Of a stretch of DNA of 64,000 nt, positions 54,359 to 62,603 are shown one piece after another. The position numbers were made by a program, and so were the translations under genes. The stretch's first letter is position 1. The number at the start of each line of letters is the position of its first letter. The notes beneath the pieces are model-generated. The model searched no databases and was not told the origin of the DNA. It saw nothing but the letters and a program-made list of their open reading frames with translations. The stretch covers positions 1 through 64,000 of the forward strand of contig JAUMZL010000011.1 in the NCBI GenBank assembly GCA_030528155.1, in the 5' to 3' direction. Source of the stretch: Aerococcus sp. (lineage in GTDB: Bacteria > Bacillota > Bacilli > Lactobacillales > Aerococcaceae).

Positions 54359-54393
54359 AGATACACAAGGGAATAGAAGGAAGGAAGCGGCAA

Positions 54394-54843
54394 ATGCCAA
54401 GCGTCTGTTCAGAAGAAACATTACAAAAGTGGGTAGAAGATCAGTCGCTGAGGTATTTTCACCGTCCTTTTGTTCATCGTGCCCACTGGAATTGGCGGTT
54501 GCGCACAACCGGTGGACGTTACTATCCAAAAACGCATGACCTAGATTTTAATCCTAAAATGTTGGCCTATCATGGCAAAGAAACTTTTTTAGCGATCATT
54601 CGTCATGAATTGTGTCACTACCACCTGTACCTTACAAACGGTGGATACCACCATCGCGACCGTGACTTCAAACAGTTACTCCAGCAAGTGAATGGGTTGC
54701 GCTATGCCCCACCACTACCCGCACAACAAGTGAAATATACGTATCAGTGTCGTCACTGCCATCAAATGTATCCCCGTCAGCGCCGGGTAAATACCGCTCG
54801 CTATCGCTGCGGACGTTGTGGCGGAGAACTGGCATTACGATAA
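54394..54843 (+). CDS. SprT-like zinc metalloprotease-type protein
   Basis: A 149-residue SprT/Spartan-type protein with HELCHYH (H71, E72, H75, the HExxH zinc site) and a C-terminal zinc ribbon formed by CRHC and CGRC (about 118-143). The family (YdcK/SprT-like in Firmicutes) has unknown function; eukaryotic relatives cleave DNA-protein crosslinks. GAAGGAAGG precedes the ATG; the gene lies 35 bases downstream of tex and is likely co-transcribed with it. Confidence 0.9.
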   Translation: MPSVCSEETLQKWVEDQSLRYFHRPFVHRAHWNWRLRTTGGRYYPKTHDLDFNPKMLAYHGKETFLAIIRHELCHYHLYLTNGGYHHRDRDFKQLLQQVNGLRYAPPLPAQQVKYTYQCRHCHQMYPRQRRVNTARYRCGRCGGELALR

Positions 54844-54846
54844 TAA

Positions 54847-54900
54847 AACATCGCCTACTTTCTGGCTATTAGCGCCAGTGAGTGGGCGATGTTTTTTTTT
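54847..54900 (+). terminator. Terminator of tex and the SprT-like gene
   Basis: AACATCGCC pairs with GGCGATGTT around a loop with an inner CTGGC/GCCAG stem, followed by nine T. Confidence 0.88.
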
Positions 54901-54911
54901 AAAAGAGATAT

Positions 54912-55655
54912 TTAATGAACATTGACGCGGATCCCATAAGCATCAGAAATAATTCGCGTCAGAATCGATAAAGGTAGCCGTGATTTTACTTCATACTCAG
55001 GAATCACAGAATCGGGTGCTTTGTAACCACAGAATAGGATAGTCGCTTGTCTAGCCAATGAACTCTCTTTTTGTGTGGTAAATACAATTGTCGTGACATC
55101 TGCTTTCCGACAATTTTCAATGGCTTCAACCAGATCCTTAGTTTCACCATTTAAAGAAATGAAGACGGCAACATCTTCAGGTGTTAAGGACTCGCTTTTT
55201 ATACGAATAATATTGGGATCGTTGTAGTTTTCACAGTACTTATTAAGTACGCGAAGCTTTAGTGAAAATTCTTCAGCAACATAAGTAGAGAGTCCTCGTG
55301 CAAATAAAATCACGCGATCGGCAGCAAACAACTTTTGAACAGCATCTTCAATTAAGGAAGGATTGATTTGTCGAATGGTGTACAGTGTTTCTTGTTCGTT
55401 TTTTTCGATAGCACGTTTGATGCTTTGATCAGCCACTTCTAATTCAGCGAAGTCCCAGCCTTTATTCTTATTTTTTAGAGAATGCTTAAAAGCGGTATAG
55501 CCATCATAACCTACTTTTTTCATTGTACGCACAATCGTTGCCGTTGAAACATTAGCGCTGACGCTGAGTTCGACAATACTTTGTGTTGCCACCTCATTAA
55601 GATGTTGATTAATATAATTCCATAAATATTCTTCGGTTTTTGTTAAACGTTCCAT
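54912..55655 (-). CDS. RpiR-family transcriptional regulator
   Basis: A 247-residue regulator with an N-terminal RpiR helix-turn-helix (VELSVSANVSTATIVRTMKK, about 32-51, then GYDGYTAFKHSLK) and a C-terminal SIS sugar-phosphate-binding domain (RVILFARGLSTYVAEEF, VFISLNGETKDLVEA). It is transcribed divergently from fruK and the fructose PTS genes and probably controls them through fructose-1-phosphate or a related ligand. Most fru operons use a DeoR-type FruR, so the regulator swap is notable. The ATG at 55655 follows GGAGG. Confidence 0.9.
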   Translation of the reverse strand: MERLTKTEEYLWNYINQHLNEVATQSIVELSVSANVSTATIVRTMKKVGYDGYTAFKHSLKNKNKGWDFAELEVADQSIKRAIEKNEQETLYTIRQINPSLIEDAVQKLFAADRVILFARGLSTYVAEEFSLKLRVLNKYCENYNDPNIIRIKSESLTPEDVAVFISLNGETKDLVEAIENCRKADVTTIVFTTQKESSLARQATILFCGYKAPDSVIPEYEVKSRLPLSILTRIISDAYGIRVNVH

Positions 55656-55703
55656 TTTAATTTCCTCCAATTATTGTAAATCTTTTCGGTAACGGTGGAA
55701 ATC

Positions 55704-55735
55704 TGTAACCCCTTACAATTTCACTTCGCTACAAT
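55704..55735 (+). promoter_or_regulatory. fru operon operator candidate and -10 box
   Basis: The palindrome TGTAACCCCTTACA (55704-55717) lies just upstream of TACAAT (55730-55735), the probable -10 box of the fru operon. It sits in the divergent promoter region with the RpiR-type gene and is a plausible binding site for that regulator. Confidence 0.45.
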
Positions 55736-55755
55736 AGTTAATGAGAGGTGAGTCT

Positions 55756-56700
55756 ATGATTTACACATTAACCATGAATACAGCAATTGATCTGTTTATC
55801 CATTTGGAGAGCTTTGGCTTTAATACAGTTAATCGCTCAACCTATGATGAATTACAGCCTAATGGTAAGGGAATAAATGTCTCTTTAGTACTCAAAATGT
55901 TAGAGGTACCCTCAACAGCATTAGGATTTATTGGCGGATTCACAGGAGAGTACATCAAACAAGCCATTGAGCGAAAGGGTATCACTACTAATTTTATTAC
56001 AGTAGAAGGAGATACACGTGTCAATGTTTTCACTCATGTGGATGAAGCTAATCAAGAATTTAAACTAGTCAATCGTGGGCCAGAAATTGCTGATCTCGCT
56101 CAGAGGCAACTAATGGCTATCATATCACAGCTTAGTCATGATGATTTGATAATTATTAGTGGGAGCCTACCACGAGGGATTCAACCCACATTTTTAGTTC
56201 AGATGGTGAGACAGTTACATAGCCAAGGGGTGCGAACTGTCATTGACACCAGTTATCCTGAAGTTTTAGAGACTTTAAGTGAGAACCCTTATCTCTTAAA
56301 GCCGAATATCGAAGAGCTGGAACAATGGATAGGCCATGATATTTCAGATCGAGCACACGCCGTTATAGAATGTCAGCGTCTAATCGATAAAGGTGCCAAA
56401 CAAATTCTACTGTCTCTGGGGAGCGAAGGGGCACTTTATGTGGATCAAGATCAAGCTTATAGCGTTAATGCTCCAGCAGGGAAAGTCATTAACACGGCTT
56501 GTGCCGGGGACACCTTATTAGGAACTTTTTTGGCTCAACGATTGAAAGGAAAATCTGTTGCTGAATCCTTGCGCTATGCCAGTGCAGCAGGGAGTTCCAC
56601 AGCTTTTTCAACTGGATTAACTGATTTTTCCGATATTGACATATTGCTCCAGCAAGTAAAGGTAACACCAATATCACTAACAAAGGAGATGGAACTATGA
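55756..56700 (+). CDS. fruK: 1-phosphofructokinase (PfkB family)
   Basis: Phosphorylates the fructose-1-phosphate delivered by the PTS to fructose-1,6-bisphosphate (314 residues). PfkB signatures: NTAIDLFIHLESF at the N-terminus, NGKGINVSLVLKML, LSLGSEGALYV and TACAGDTLLGTFLA with the catalytic Asp (GAGD in most members). Tagatose-6-phosphate kinase is the alternative, but the neighbouring fructose-type PTS genes favour FruK. The ATG at 55756 follows GAGGTGA. It overlaps the EIIBC gene by four bases. Confidence 0.9.
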   Translation: MIYTLTMNTAIDLFIHLESFGFNTVNRSTYDELQPNGKGINVSLVLKMLEVPSTALGFIGGFTGEYIKQAIERKGITTNFITVEGDTRVNVFTHVDEANQEFKLVNRGPEIADLAQRQLMAIISQLSHDDLIIISGSLPRGIQPTFLVQMVRQLHSQGVRTVIDTSYPEVLETLSENPYLLKPNIEELEQWIGHDISDRAHAVIECQRLIDKGAKQILLSLGSEGALYVDQDQAYSVNAPAGKVINTACAGDTLLGTFLAQRLKGKSVAESLRYASAAGSSTAFSTGLTDFSDIDILLQQVKVTPISLTKEMEL

Positions 56701-58139
56701 CAGCATATCGATTGATTGCCGCAACAGGTTGTCCAACAGGGATTTCACATACCTATATGGCACAGGCCGCATTGGAACAAGCTGCAGAAGATCGCAATGT
56801 TTCGATTAAAGTAGAGACTCATGGGCAAATTGGTGTAGAAAATGAATTAACATCGGAAGAAATCGCAGCGGCAGAAGCAGTAATTATTGCCGCCGATAAA
56901 GACGTACATGCTGAAAGATTTGCAGGTAAACGTGTGATTTCTGTTTCGGTAGGACGTGGAATCAAAGAGGCAGATCAGCTTATTGAGCAAGCACTAACTG
57001 GTGAAGGACAGATCATGACAGGTAGCGATGCGACTAGTGACCAGCCAGTAACAGTGTCTGATAACAAATATGAGGAATCTATTGGCCGGCAACTCTATCG
57101 GCACATCATGAATGGGGTATCGCATATGTTGCCCTTGGTTGTTGGTGGTGGGGTGCTGACAGCAATTTCCTTCTTATGGGGGATTTATTCAGCTAATCCT
57201 GATAACGCCCAGTATAATGCTTTTGCTGCCATGCTGAATCAAATTGGTGGCGTTGCTATGGGATTAATGGTTCCTGTTTTCTCGGGGTATATCGCAGAAA
57301 GTATTGCCAAACGTCCTGGTTTAATTGTTGGTTTCGTTGGTGGAATGATAGCTGCTCAAACAGGATCAGGTTTCTTAGGCGGTATTTTGTCAGGATTCCT
57401 CAGTGGTTACATCATTTTAGCTTTGGGACGATTATTGAAGTGGCTTCCTAAAGCTTTTGATGGCTTAAAAGCCATTTTCCTCTTTCCAGTCCTTGGTATC
57501 TTTATTATCGGTGCGATTATGTACGCAACGACAGGGCCAGTGGGAGCTATCAATAATGCAATGACCAATTTTTTGGTAAATGCACAAGAGAGCAGCCCAT
57601 TTGTTCTCGGAATTATCGTTGGTTGTATGTCTGCTTTTGATATGGGAGGCCCAGTCAATAAAGCGGCTTACGTGACGGGGACCGCTTTATTAGGACAAGG
57701 AAATTATACATTTATGGCAGGGGTCTCTGCGGCATGTATCGCCCCCCCATTAATGACAACCATCGCCGTATTACTTTTTGGTAAATACTACACTAAAGAG
57801 GAACGCAATGCTGGCTATGTCAATAGCATCTTAGGTTCAACACATATTACAGAAGGTGCCATTCCTTTTGCTGCGGTGAACCCGTTATGGAATATTCCGG
57901 CGATGATGATTGGAGCTTCAGTTGCCTCAATTCTGACCTATATTTGGAAAGTAGAAGTTCCGGCGCCACATGGTGGGTTCCTAGTGCTACCAGTAGTCAC
58001 ACATGGCTTACATTGGGTGATAGCCATTTTAATTGGTTCGTTTATCGGAGGAATACTGTTGGGACTAATAAAGAAACGGGATAGCCAACACGAAACAAAA
58101 CGTACAGAAACAACGAAAGTAGGGATATTACATGGATAA
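56697..58139 (+). CDS. Fructose-type PTS EIIBC
   Basis: Fused EIIB-EIIC of the fructose family (480 residues). The EIIB domain (residues 1-100) has the phospho-cysteine C12 in ATGCPTGISHTYMAQAAL and the EIIC membrane domain (about 120-465) carries GGVLTAISFLWGIY, FDMGGPVNKAAYV and HITEGAIPFAAVNPLW. There is no fused EIIA; it is encoded by the next gene. It imports and phosphorylates fructose (or a related ketose) at the membrane. Confidence 0.94.
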   Translation: MTAYRLIAATGCPTGISHTYMAQAALEQAAEDRNVSIKVETHGQIGVENELTSEEIAAAEAVIIAADKDVHAERFAGKRVISVSVGRGIKEADQLIEQALTGEGQIMTGSDATSDQPVTVSDNKYEESIGRQLYRHIMNGVSHMLPLVVGGGVLTAISFLWGIYSANPDNAQYNAFAAMLNQIGGVAMGLMVPVFSGYIAESIAKRPGLIVGFVGGMIAAQTGSGFLGGILSGFLSGYIILALGRLLKWLPKAFDGLKAIFLFPVLGIFIIGAIMYATTGPVGAINNAMTNFLVNAQESSPFVLGIIVGCMSAFDMGGPVNKAAYVTGTALLGQGNYTFMAGVSAACIAPPLMTTIAVLLFGKYYTKEERNAGYVNSILGSTHITEGAIPFAAVNPLWNIPAMMIGASVASILTYIWKVEVPAPHGGFLVLPVVTHGLHWVIAILIGSFIGGILLGLIKKRDSQHETKRTETTKVGILHG

Positions 58140-58578
58140 GATTGATAAAAATATGATCTTGGTTGGTCAGGAACTACAGGAACAAAAGGATGTTTTCGAA
58201 TTTTTAGGAAAAGAGGCGGTTATTAAAGGACTGGCCAGTGATGAAGTGGCTGTAACACAAGCATTGTGGGCCAGAGAATCAGAAAGTACAACGGGAATGC
58301 TCGATGGATTTGCTATTCCTCATGCGAAGTCAGATAGAATTATTCAAACAGGCATTATTATTGTTAAAAATAATATCCCCATAGAATGGAAGGCAATGGA
58401 TGGCCAACCCATCAATTTCATTATCGCGTTATTTATTCCCAAAGATAATCAGGGAGAGGAACATTTGAAGACACTCGCTACCATTTCTAGACTGCTGATG
58501 AAAAAGACAGTTAAATCTGCTTTACAGCATGCGACAACAGCTGAAGAAATTGCGGAGACGTTTAATCAATATTTATAG
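58132..58578 (+). CDS. Fructose-type PTS EIIA
   Basis: A 148-residue EIIA of the fructose/mannitol type with the phosphorylated His in DGFAIPHAKSD (H64). It passes phosphate from HPr to the EIIBC protein. Its start overlaps the EIIBC stop by eight bases and it is the last gene of the fru operon before the terminator at 58606. Confidence 0.94.
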   Translation: MDKIDKNMILVGQELQEQKDVFEFLGKEAVIKGLASDEVAVTQALWARESESTTGMLDGFAIPHAKSDRIIQTGIIIVKNNIPIEWKAMDGQPINFIIALFIPKDNQGEEHLKTLATISRLLMKKTVKSALQHATTAEEIAETFNQYL

Positions 58579-58605
58579 TATATAGGTACTAACGATGAAA
58601 AATGG

Positions 58606-58643
58606 AAAAAGCGTGCGTTCGTTTTTAGAATGCACGCTTTTTT
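58606..58643. terminator. Terminator shared by the fru operon and a small minus-strand gene
   Basis: AAAAAGCGTGC pairs with GCACGCTTTTT around a loop with TTC/GAA, with A and T tracts on both sides, so it can serve both directions. Confidence 0.85.
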
Positions 58644-58648
58644 AGTTC

Positions 58649-58789
58649 CTATTTCTTTGTTTTTTTAAGATCTTTCAAGGTAGAACGTAAACTCTTATAG
58701 AGTGTGAACAGCGTAAAGGCCACACTGATTAGCTGAGAAAAGCTGATATTTTTAATACTCATTGACTTTTTGGATTTTTGTTTACTCAT
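58649..58789 (-). CDS. 46-residue small cationic membrane-type protein
   Basis: A short frame encoding 46 residues: a Lys/Ser-rich start (MSKQKSKKSMSIKN), a hydrophobic stretch (residues about 17-30, SQLISVAFTLFTLY) and a basic tail ending LKDLKKTKK. GAGGGA lies about 8 bases before the ATG, a promoter lies upstream (58818-58847) and a terminator follows at once, so it is probably expressed. It could be a small membrane protein or a toxin-like peptide; I recognise no family. Confidence 0.6.
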   Translation of the reverse strand: MSKQKSKKSMSIKNISFSQLISVAFTLFTLYKSLRSTLKDLKKTKK

Positions 58790-58817
58790 TTTATTCTATC
58801 CCTCATTTCTAAAGGTA

Positions 58818-58847
58818 ATTGTAACCTACTTATGGAGTTGAGCACAA
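58818..58847 (-). promoter_or_regulatory. Promoter of the 46-residue gene
   Basis: Minus-strand TTGTGC and TACAAT separated by 18 bases, about 30 bases before the start codon. Confidence 0.5.
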
Positions 58848-59042
58848 TGTGAAGTCTTTTCTCTCACTTATCAATTTTTAATTTTCTTAGTTATGAAAAA
58901 AGTAGATCAATCATTTCATTTGCGGTTGCCGGTTTTACAGATATTGAGTCCCTTTTATGCTGTTATTGAAGGAGATTTCTTTTATTATCTTCGCCAACCC
59001 CCTCAACTTGCGAAAAAATTATTGGGAAATATCAAAAAAGAG

Positions 59043-59072
59043 TAGACAGAGTGAAGCTAGCCGTGCTATACT
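59043..59072 (+). promoter_or_regulatory. Promoter of tRNA-Leu
   Basis: TAGACA, 18 bases, TATACT with an extended TGC before the -10. Between promoter and tRNA a TTGTCGC/GCGACAA hairpin lies in the leader. The rest of 58848-59042 shows nothing else. Confidence 0.65.
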
Positions 59073-59119
59073 ACTTTTGTTGTCGCGAGAGAGATTGAAG
59101 CGACAAACGAATCGAATAA

Positions 59120-59204
59120 GCGGTCATGGCGGAATCGGCAGACGCGCTAGCTTGAGGGGCTAGTGGGAGATACTCCCGTGGAGGTTCAAGTCCTCTTGGC
59201 CGCA
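59120..59204 (+). tRNA. tRNA-Leu (anticodon GAG)
   Basis: An 85-base class II tRNA: acceptor GCGGTCA pairs with TGGCCGC (one wobble), anticodon stem CTAGC/GCTAG with loop TTGAGGG (anticodon GAG, reading CTC/CTT), a long variable arm GGGAGATACTCCC and T arm GAGGTTCAAGTCCTC. CCA is not encoded. Confidence 0.96.
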
Positions 59205-59214
59205 TGAATGAAGG

Positions 59215-59240
59215 GCTCTGGAAATATCCGGAGCTTTTTC
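59215..59240 (+). terminator. Terminator after tRNA-Leu
   Basis: GCTCTGGA and TCCGGAGC pair with one mismatch, followed by TTTTTCTTTTTTC. Confidence 0.75.
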
Positions 59241-59270
59241 TTTTTTCTTCATTTAATAGAACAAGTAAGA

Positions 59271-59294
59271 ACGGGCGCGGGGCGTCCGTTTTTT
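59271..59294 (+). terminator. Second terminator after tRNA-Leu
   Basis: ACGGGCG-CGGGG-CGTCCGT hairpin (one wobble) followed by TTTTT. Confidence 0.7.
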
Positions 59295-59643
59295 GTTGGT
59301 AGATATCGCTAAACGTCCCCGTGAAAAGAATAAGGAATAGCAGGCACCCCTCACTTCAAATAACGAAGCGATAACTTTCCTCACGCATTAAAAAATAAAA
59401 AAACGACAAGTTTCTGCTAAAATATAAAAGAAAGCGCTGTCTTGATAAAATATCCTTTCTCAAACAAAAACAGCTTCAAAGCGTAGATTAATGTATTTAA
59501 GGTGAGACTTTCTATCAGGAGAAGGTGTTCCATTTAAAGTTGCCATCTTCAATCATTATTTGTTGCCAGATGATCTGATGTGAAACGTACGGACAGCATT
59601 CACCTTTTTCTTTTGCTGATAAAACAAATAAACATACAGGTTA
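59295..59643. other. Intergenic region upstream of the FAD oxidase gene
   Basis: About 350 AT-rich bases with no supportable ORF or RNA. Nothing identifiable apart from the promoter that follows. Confidence 0.4.
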
Positions 59644-59671
59644 TTGACTTTGAAATTATGGGACTTATAAT
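59644..59671 (+). promoter_or_regulatory. Promoter of the FAD-linked oxidase gene
   Basis: TTGACT and a perfect TATAAT separated by 16 bases, about 58 bases before the start codon. Confidence 0.7.
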
Positions 59672-59729
59672 TAGTAAGAAAGAACGTAATTTTGCCTAAG
59701 TGGCAATCTGAAAAAAGGAGTGTATAACC

Positions 59730-61127
59730 ATGTCAATGTTTCCAGCGTTTAGTAAAGCAGATATTGTTGCGGATTTGCGTGAAATGGTAACGTCCGGTGA
59801 GGTGCATGCCGATGATGAATTGACCGTTGAAAAATCGACAAGCACGCATCTGACTGACCCAACAACCAACGAAAAAGCCATCGCATTGGTTGAAGCGAAG
59901 ACCACGGCTGACGTTCAGGGCGTTTTAGCGGTAGCACGTCGTTATCATATCGCTGTTGTTCCGCAAAGTGGTGGAACGAGCCTCGTCGCCGGGTCAGAAG
60001 GACTGTATGATTCGATTTTGCTATCAACGGACAAAATGGATCGCATTCTAGAAATCAATAAAGAAGATGCCATCGCGGTTGTTGAACCCGGCGTTATTAA
60101 TGGGGAGTTGGATCGTGAAGCCCGCAAACGTGGCCTGTTCTATGCACCTGACCCAGGTTCAAAACCAATTTCACGGATCGGTGGGAATGTGGCAACGAAT
60201 GCTGGCGGAATGAGTGGTGTGAAGTATGGAGCGACGCGCGATAATGTGCTCGGACTGAAAGTAGTCTTGGCAGATGGGCGTGAAATTGAAGTCGGTGGCC
60301 GCACTTATAAACAATCTTACGGTTATGACCTCACGCACCTCTTCATCGGGTCAGAAGGCACACTGGGGATTGTTACTGAAGTGACGGTTAAACTCATGCC
60401 AGTGCCAATTGGTGATTCCATTGTTGGAGTGGCATTCTTCGAAGAGATGCATGATCTGGCTCGTGCGGTTCATGACATTCGTATGTCTGGTGTTTATCCG
60501 ACCCGTTTGGAAGCAGAGGATAAAAAGACGATTGCGGCAACTGATGCCTATGAAGGAACAAACTTCGGTGGTGCCAATGGTGGTGCCATGCTCATGTTTG
60601 AAATCGACATGGTCACGGAACAAACTCGCAGTGTCGTCAAGGGGATCCTCGATAAACATCGCGCCTTCAACGTACACATTGCGACCGAACGGGAAGAGCA
60701 GGATCACTTGCGGAAGCTGCGGAATGATATGTACGCTTCCGTTGGCCAAGGCAAATCTCTCTTGACCGAAGATATGGTTGTGCCACTCTCTAAATTAGGC
60801 GAAATGATTGATTATGTTGGGGATTTAGGCGAAGAATTAGGCCTCGACATCTACGTAGCGGGGCATGCTGGTGATGGGAACGTTCATCCTATCATTGCTT
60901 GGCCAAATGGTGAAGCTATGCCCGAATCGGTTTACACAGCAGTCGCGCGCATGTTTGAAAAAACATTGGAGCTCGGCGGTATGATTTCCGGTGAGCACGG
61001 GGTTGGTATGTCCAAGAGTGGTTGGAATAACGCACAGTTGGGCGATGAAACCGATTATCTCCAACATCAAATTAAAGCCTTATTAGACCCAATGAACTTG
61101 TTGAATCCAAAACGTAAAATTGACTAA
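59730..61127 (+). CDS. FAD-linked oxidase, GlcD/D-lactate dehydrogenase-like
   Basis: A 465-residue flavoprotein of the FAD-binding type 4 plus FAD-oxidase C family (GlcD, D-2-hydroxyacid or D-lactate dehydrogenases). The PP-loop is VVPQSGGTSLVAGSEG (about 70-85), then GGNVATNAGGMSGVKYGATRD and FIGSEGTLGIVTEVTVKL, and the C-terminal metal-type motif HAGDGNVHP and SGEHGVGMSK. It likely oxidises a 2-hydroxy acid such as D-lactate or glycolate. No GlcE/GlcF partner genes are nearby, so it stands alone. AAAGGAG precedes the ATG. Confidence 0.9.
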   Translation: MSMFPAFSKADIVADLREMVTSGEVHADDELTVEKSTSTHLTDPTTNEKAIALVEAKTTADVQGVLAVARRYHIAVVPQSGGTSLVAGSEGLYDSILLSTDKMDRILEINKEDAIAVVEPGVINGELDREARKRGLFYAPDPGSKPISRIGGNVATNAGGMSGVKYGATRDNVLGLKVVLADGREIEVGGRTYKQSYGYDLTHLFIGSEGTLGIVTEVTVKLMPVPIGDSIVGVAFFEEMHDLARAVHDIRMSGVYPTRLEAEDKKTIAATDAYEGTNFGGANGGAMLMFEIDMVTEQTRSVVKGILDKHRAFNVHIATEREEQDHLRKLRNDMYASVGQGKSLLTEDMVVPLSKLGEMIDYVGDLGEELGLDIYVAGHAGDGNVHPIIAWPNGEAMPESVYTAVARMFEKTLELGGMISGEHGVGMSKSGWNNAQLGDETDYLQHQIKALLDPMNLLNPKRKID

Positions 61128-61209
61128 TAACAATTGAGGGAGCGACTCCCTCTCATTCATCGAATAACAAGCGTGAACTTTGAATTGGTGAAGATGGATG
61201 AAGCAACAA

Positions 61210-61260
61210 AACATCAGCCCTTTACACTCGCAGCGGTGAAAAAGGCTGATGTTTTATTTT
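61210..61260 (+). terminator. Terminator after the FAD oxidase gene
   Basis: AACATCAGCC pairs perfectly with GGCTGATGTT around a 24-base loop, followed by TTATTTT. The interval to the rpsU promoter shows no other gene. Confidence 0.82.
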
Positions 61261-61409
61261 AGGGGGCCTTTTGCCTCGTAAAATTTTTCACCGTTTTTCG
61301 TACCATATAAATAGGAAGATTACTGTTACCATTTTTGCAGAAGTAAGGCAGAAAAAGCTTGTCGCAATAAAATTCTTACTCCTTTTTACAACTTTCTATG
61401 GTTAGAGAA

Positions 61410-61438
61410 TTGACGATATCTAGAAATATCGGTATAAT
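61410..61438 (+). promoter_or_regulatory. Promoter of rpsU-yqeY with spacer palindrome
   Basis: TTGACG and TATAAT separated by 17 bases. The spacer holds an inverted repeat CGATAT-CTAGAA-ATATCG (61414-61431), a possible operator. Confidence 0.75.
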
Positions 61439-61502
61439 GGCAACCGTACATTTTCCATGATGTGTGTGAAAATGATTGTAAAGACGAGGGGAGGTAACAG
61501 TT

Positions 61503-61679
61503 ATGGCTAAGACCGTTGTTCGTAAAAACGAATCCCTAGATGACGCTATCAGCCGTTTCAGACGCCAAGTCTCTAAATCAGGTACCTTGCAAGAAGCACG
61601 TAAACGCGAATACTACGAAAAACCTTCAGTTCGTCGTAAGAAGAAATCTGAGGCAGCTCGTAAACGTAAGAAATACTAA
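61503..61679 (+). CDS. rpsU: 30S ribosomal protein S21
   Basis: A 58-residue S21: it opens [20 protein letters not shown], contains [14 protein letters not shown] and ends in a very basic tail ([15 protein letters not shown]). It helps mRNA binding and initiation on the small subunit. A GGGAGG site precedes the ATG and a strong promoter is upstream. rpsU followed by yqeY is the standard Firmicutes pair. Confidence 0.97.
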   Translation: MAKTVVRKNESLDDAISRFRRQVSKSGTLQEARKREYYEKPSVRRKKKSEAARKRKKY

Positions 61680-61706
61680 TAGGTACTACGATGAGGAGGC
61701 AGTATC

Positions 61707-62153
61707 ATGGCCATTTTAGAACGTATCAACGAAGATATGAAGCAAGCCATGAAAGCAAAAGACAAGAAACGCTTATCCGTCATCCGGATGCTAAAGGGAG
61801 CACTTCAAAAAGAAGCTATTGATCATTCTGGAGAACTCACAGAAGCAGATGAACTCCAAGTGATTGCTCGCGAATTGAAGCAACGGAAAGATTCTGTCAA
61901 GGAATTCCAAGAAGCTGGTCGTGATGATTTGGCTGAGGAAACTGAGTCAGAAATCGCCATTGTTGAAGACTACCTTCCGGAACAATTAAGCGAAGCTGAA
62001 ATTGAAGAAAAGGTCAAAGCAGTCATCGAACAAGTTGGCGCGACCTCTATGAAAGATTTCGGTAAAGTCATGGGTCAAGCTGTAAGCGCCATGAAAGGTC
62101 AAGCGGACGGTAATCAAATTCAACAGATTGCCAAGAAACTGTTAAACCAGTAG
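61707..62153 (+). CDS. yqeY: GatB/YqeY domain protein
   Basis: A 148-residue stand-alone YqeY protein, similar to the tail domain of GatB. It has MKAKDKKRLSVIRMLKGAL near the start, EIAIVEDYLPEQLSEAEIEE in the middle, and the end DFGKVMGQAVSAMKGQADGN. The family is thought to relate to tRNA-dependent amidation, but the role is unclear. It lies 27 bases after rpsU with GAGGAGG before the ATG. Confidence 0.94.
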   Translation: MAILERINEDMKQAMKAKDKKRLSVIRMLKGALQKEAIDHSGELTEADELQVIARELKQRKDSVKEFQEAGRDDLAEETESEIAIVEDYLPEQLSEAEIEEKVKAVIEQVGATSMKDFGKVMGQAVSAMKGQADGNQIQQIAKKLLNQ

Positions 62154-62200
62154 CTTGAAGATAAGCAGGGGGACGCCTATTTATCGGTGTCTTCCAGAGG

Positions 62201-62228
62201 GTCAGGGACGTGTTCCCTGGCTTTTTTT
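62201..62228 (+). terminator. Terminator after yqeY
   Basis: GTCAGGGA and TCCCTGGC (one wobble) form a hairpin followed by seven T. Confidence 0.85.
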
Positions 62229-62249
62229 GTGTATAAATATAGCAAATAC

Positions 62250-62283
62250 AGCTGGTGATTTAATGATCATCAGCTTTTTTTTG
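62250..62283 (+). terminator. Second terminator after yqeY
   Basis: AGCTGGTGAT pairs with ATCATCAGCT (one wobble) around a 6-base loop, followed by eight T. Confidence 0.82.
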
Positions 62284-62284
62284 T

Positions 62285-62324
62285 AAAAAACCGCTTTCGA
62301 CGTTAAAACATTAGCGCGGTTTTT
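62285..62324. terminator. Third hairpin with A and T tracts upstream of the lysis-like cassette
   Basis: AAAAACCGC pairs with GCGGTTTTT around a 21-base loop. Three terminator-like hairpins in about 125 bases insulate the following cassette from rpsU-yqeY; no good promoter for the cassette was found between here and 62385. Confidence 0.6.
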
Positions 62325-62384
62325 CGCTTATAAGGGTGTCGTGAGTCACCGGTACTACGATGATTAAATGAAGGAGGAAGAATC

Positions 62385-62579
62385 ATGAAGGAGTTTATGA
62401 ATGGGAAATTGACGATGGTAACGGAGGATGCAGATACTAAGAAGAAGGGGCGTCTGACGCTCAATAATGTGAGTGAAGCGATGAGTGAGGAGCAAGCGGT
62501 AGCTGTGATTGATGCCTTAACCCCATTGTTGGAACATCCAGTCATTGAAAAGACCGAAACACGCACCTACAGTCTCTAA
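62385..62579 (+). CDS. DUF1659-type small protein
   Basis: A 64-residue protein with the pattern KKGRLTLNNVSEAMSEEQAV and DALTPLLEHPV, resembling the DUF1659 family of small Firmicutes proteins that occurs beside DUF2922. Function unknown. AAGGAGG precedes the ATG. First gene of a tight five-gene set that ends in a holin and an endolysin. Confidence 0.72.
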   Translation: MKEFMNGKLTMVTEDADTKKKGRLTLNNVSEAMSEEQAVAVIDALTPLLEHPVIEKTETRTYSL

Positions 62580-62603
62580 TTAAACAGCGAAAGGAGAAAA
62601 ATA

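Noticed and set aside
58957..59163. A 68-codon plus-strand frame ending in tRNA-Leu
   Set aside because: It overlaps the tRNA promoter and half of the tRNA gene, and its C-terminus is just the translated tRNA.
61682..62363. A 13-base direct repeat (GGTACTACGATGA) before yqeY and before the DUF1659 gene, considered as an attachment site
   Set aside because: It flanks yqeY and not the lysis-like cassette, and 13-base matches are expected by chance in a window of this size.
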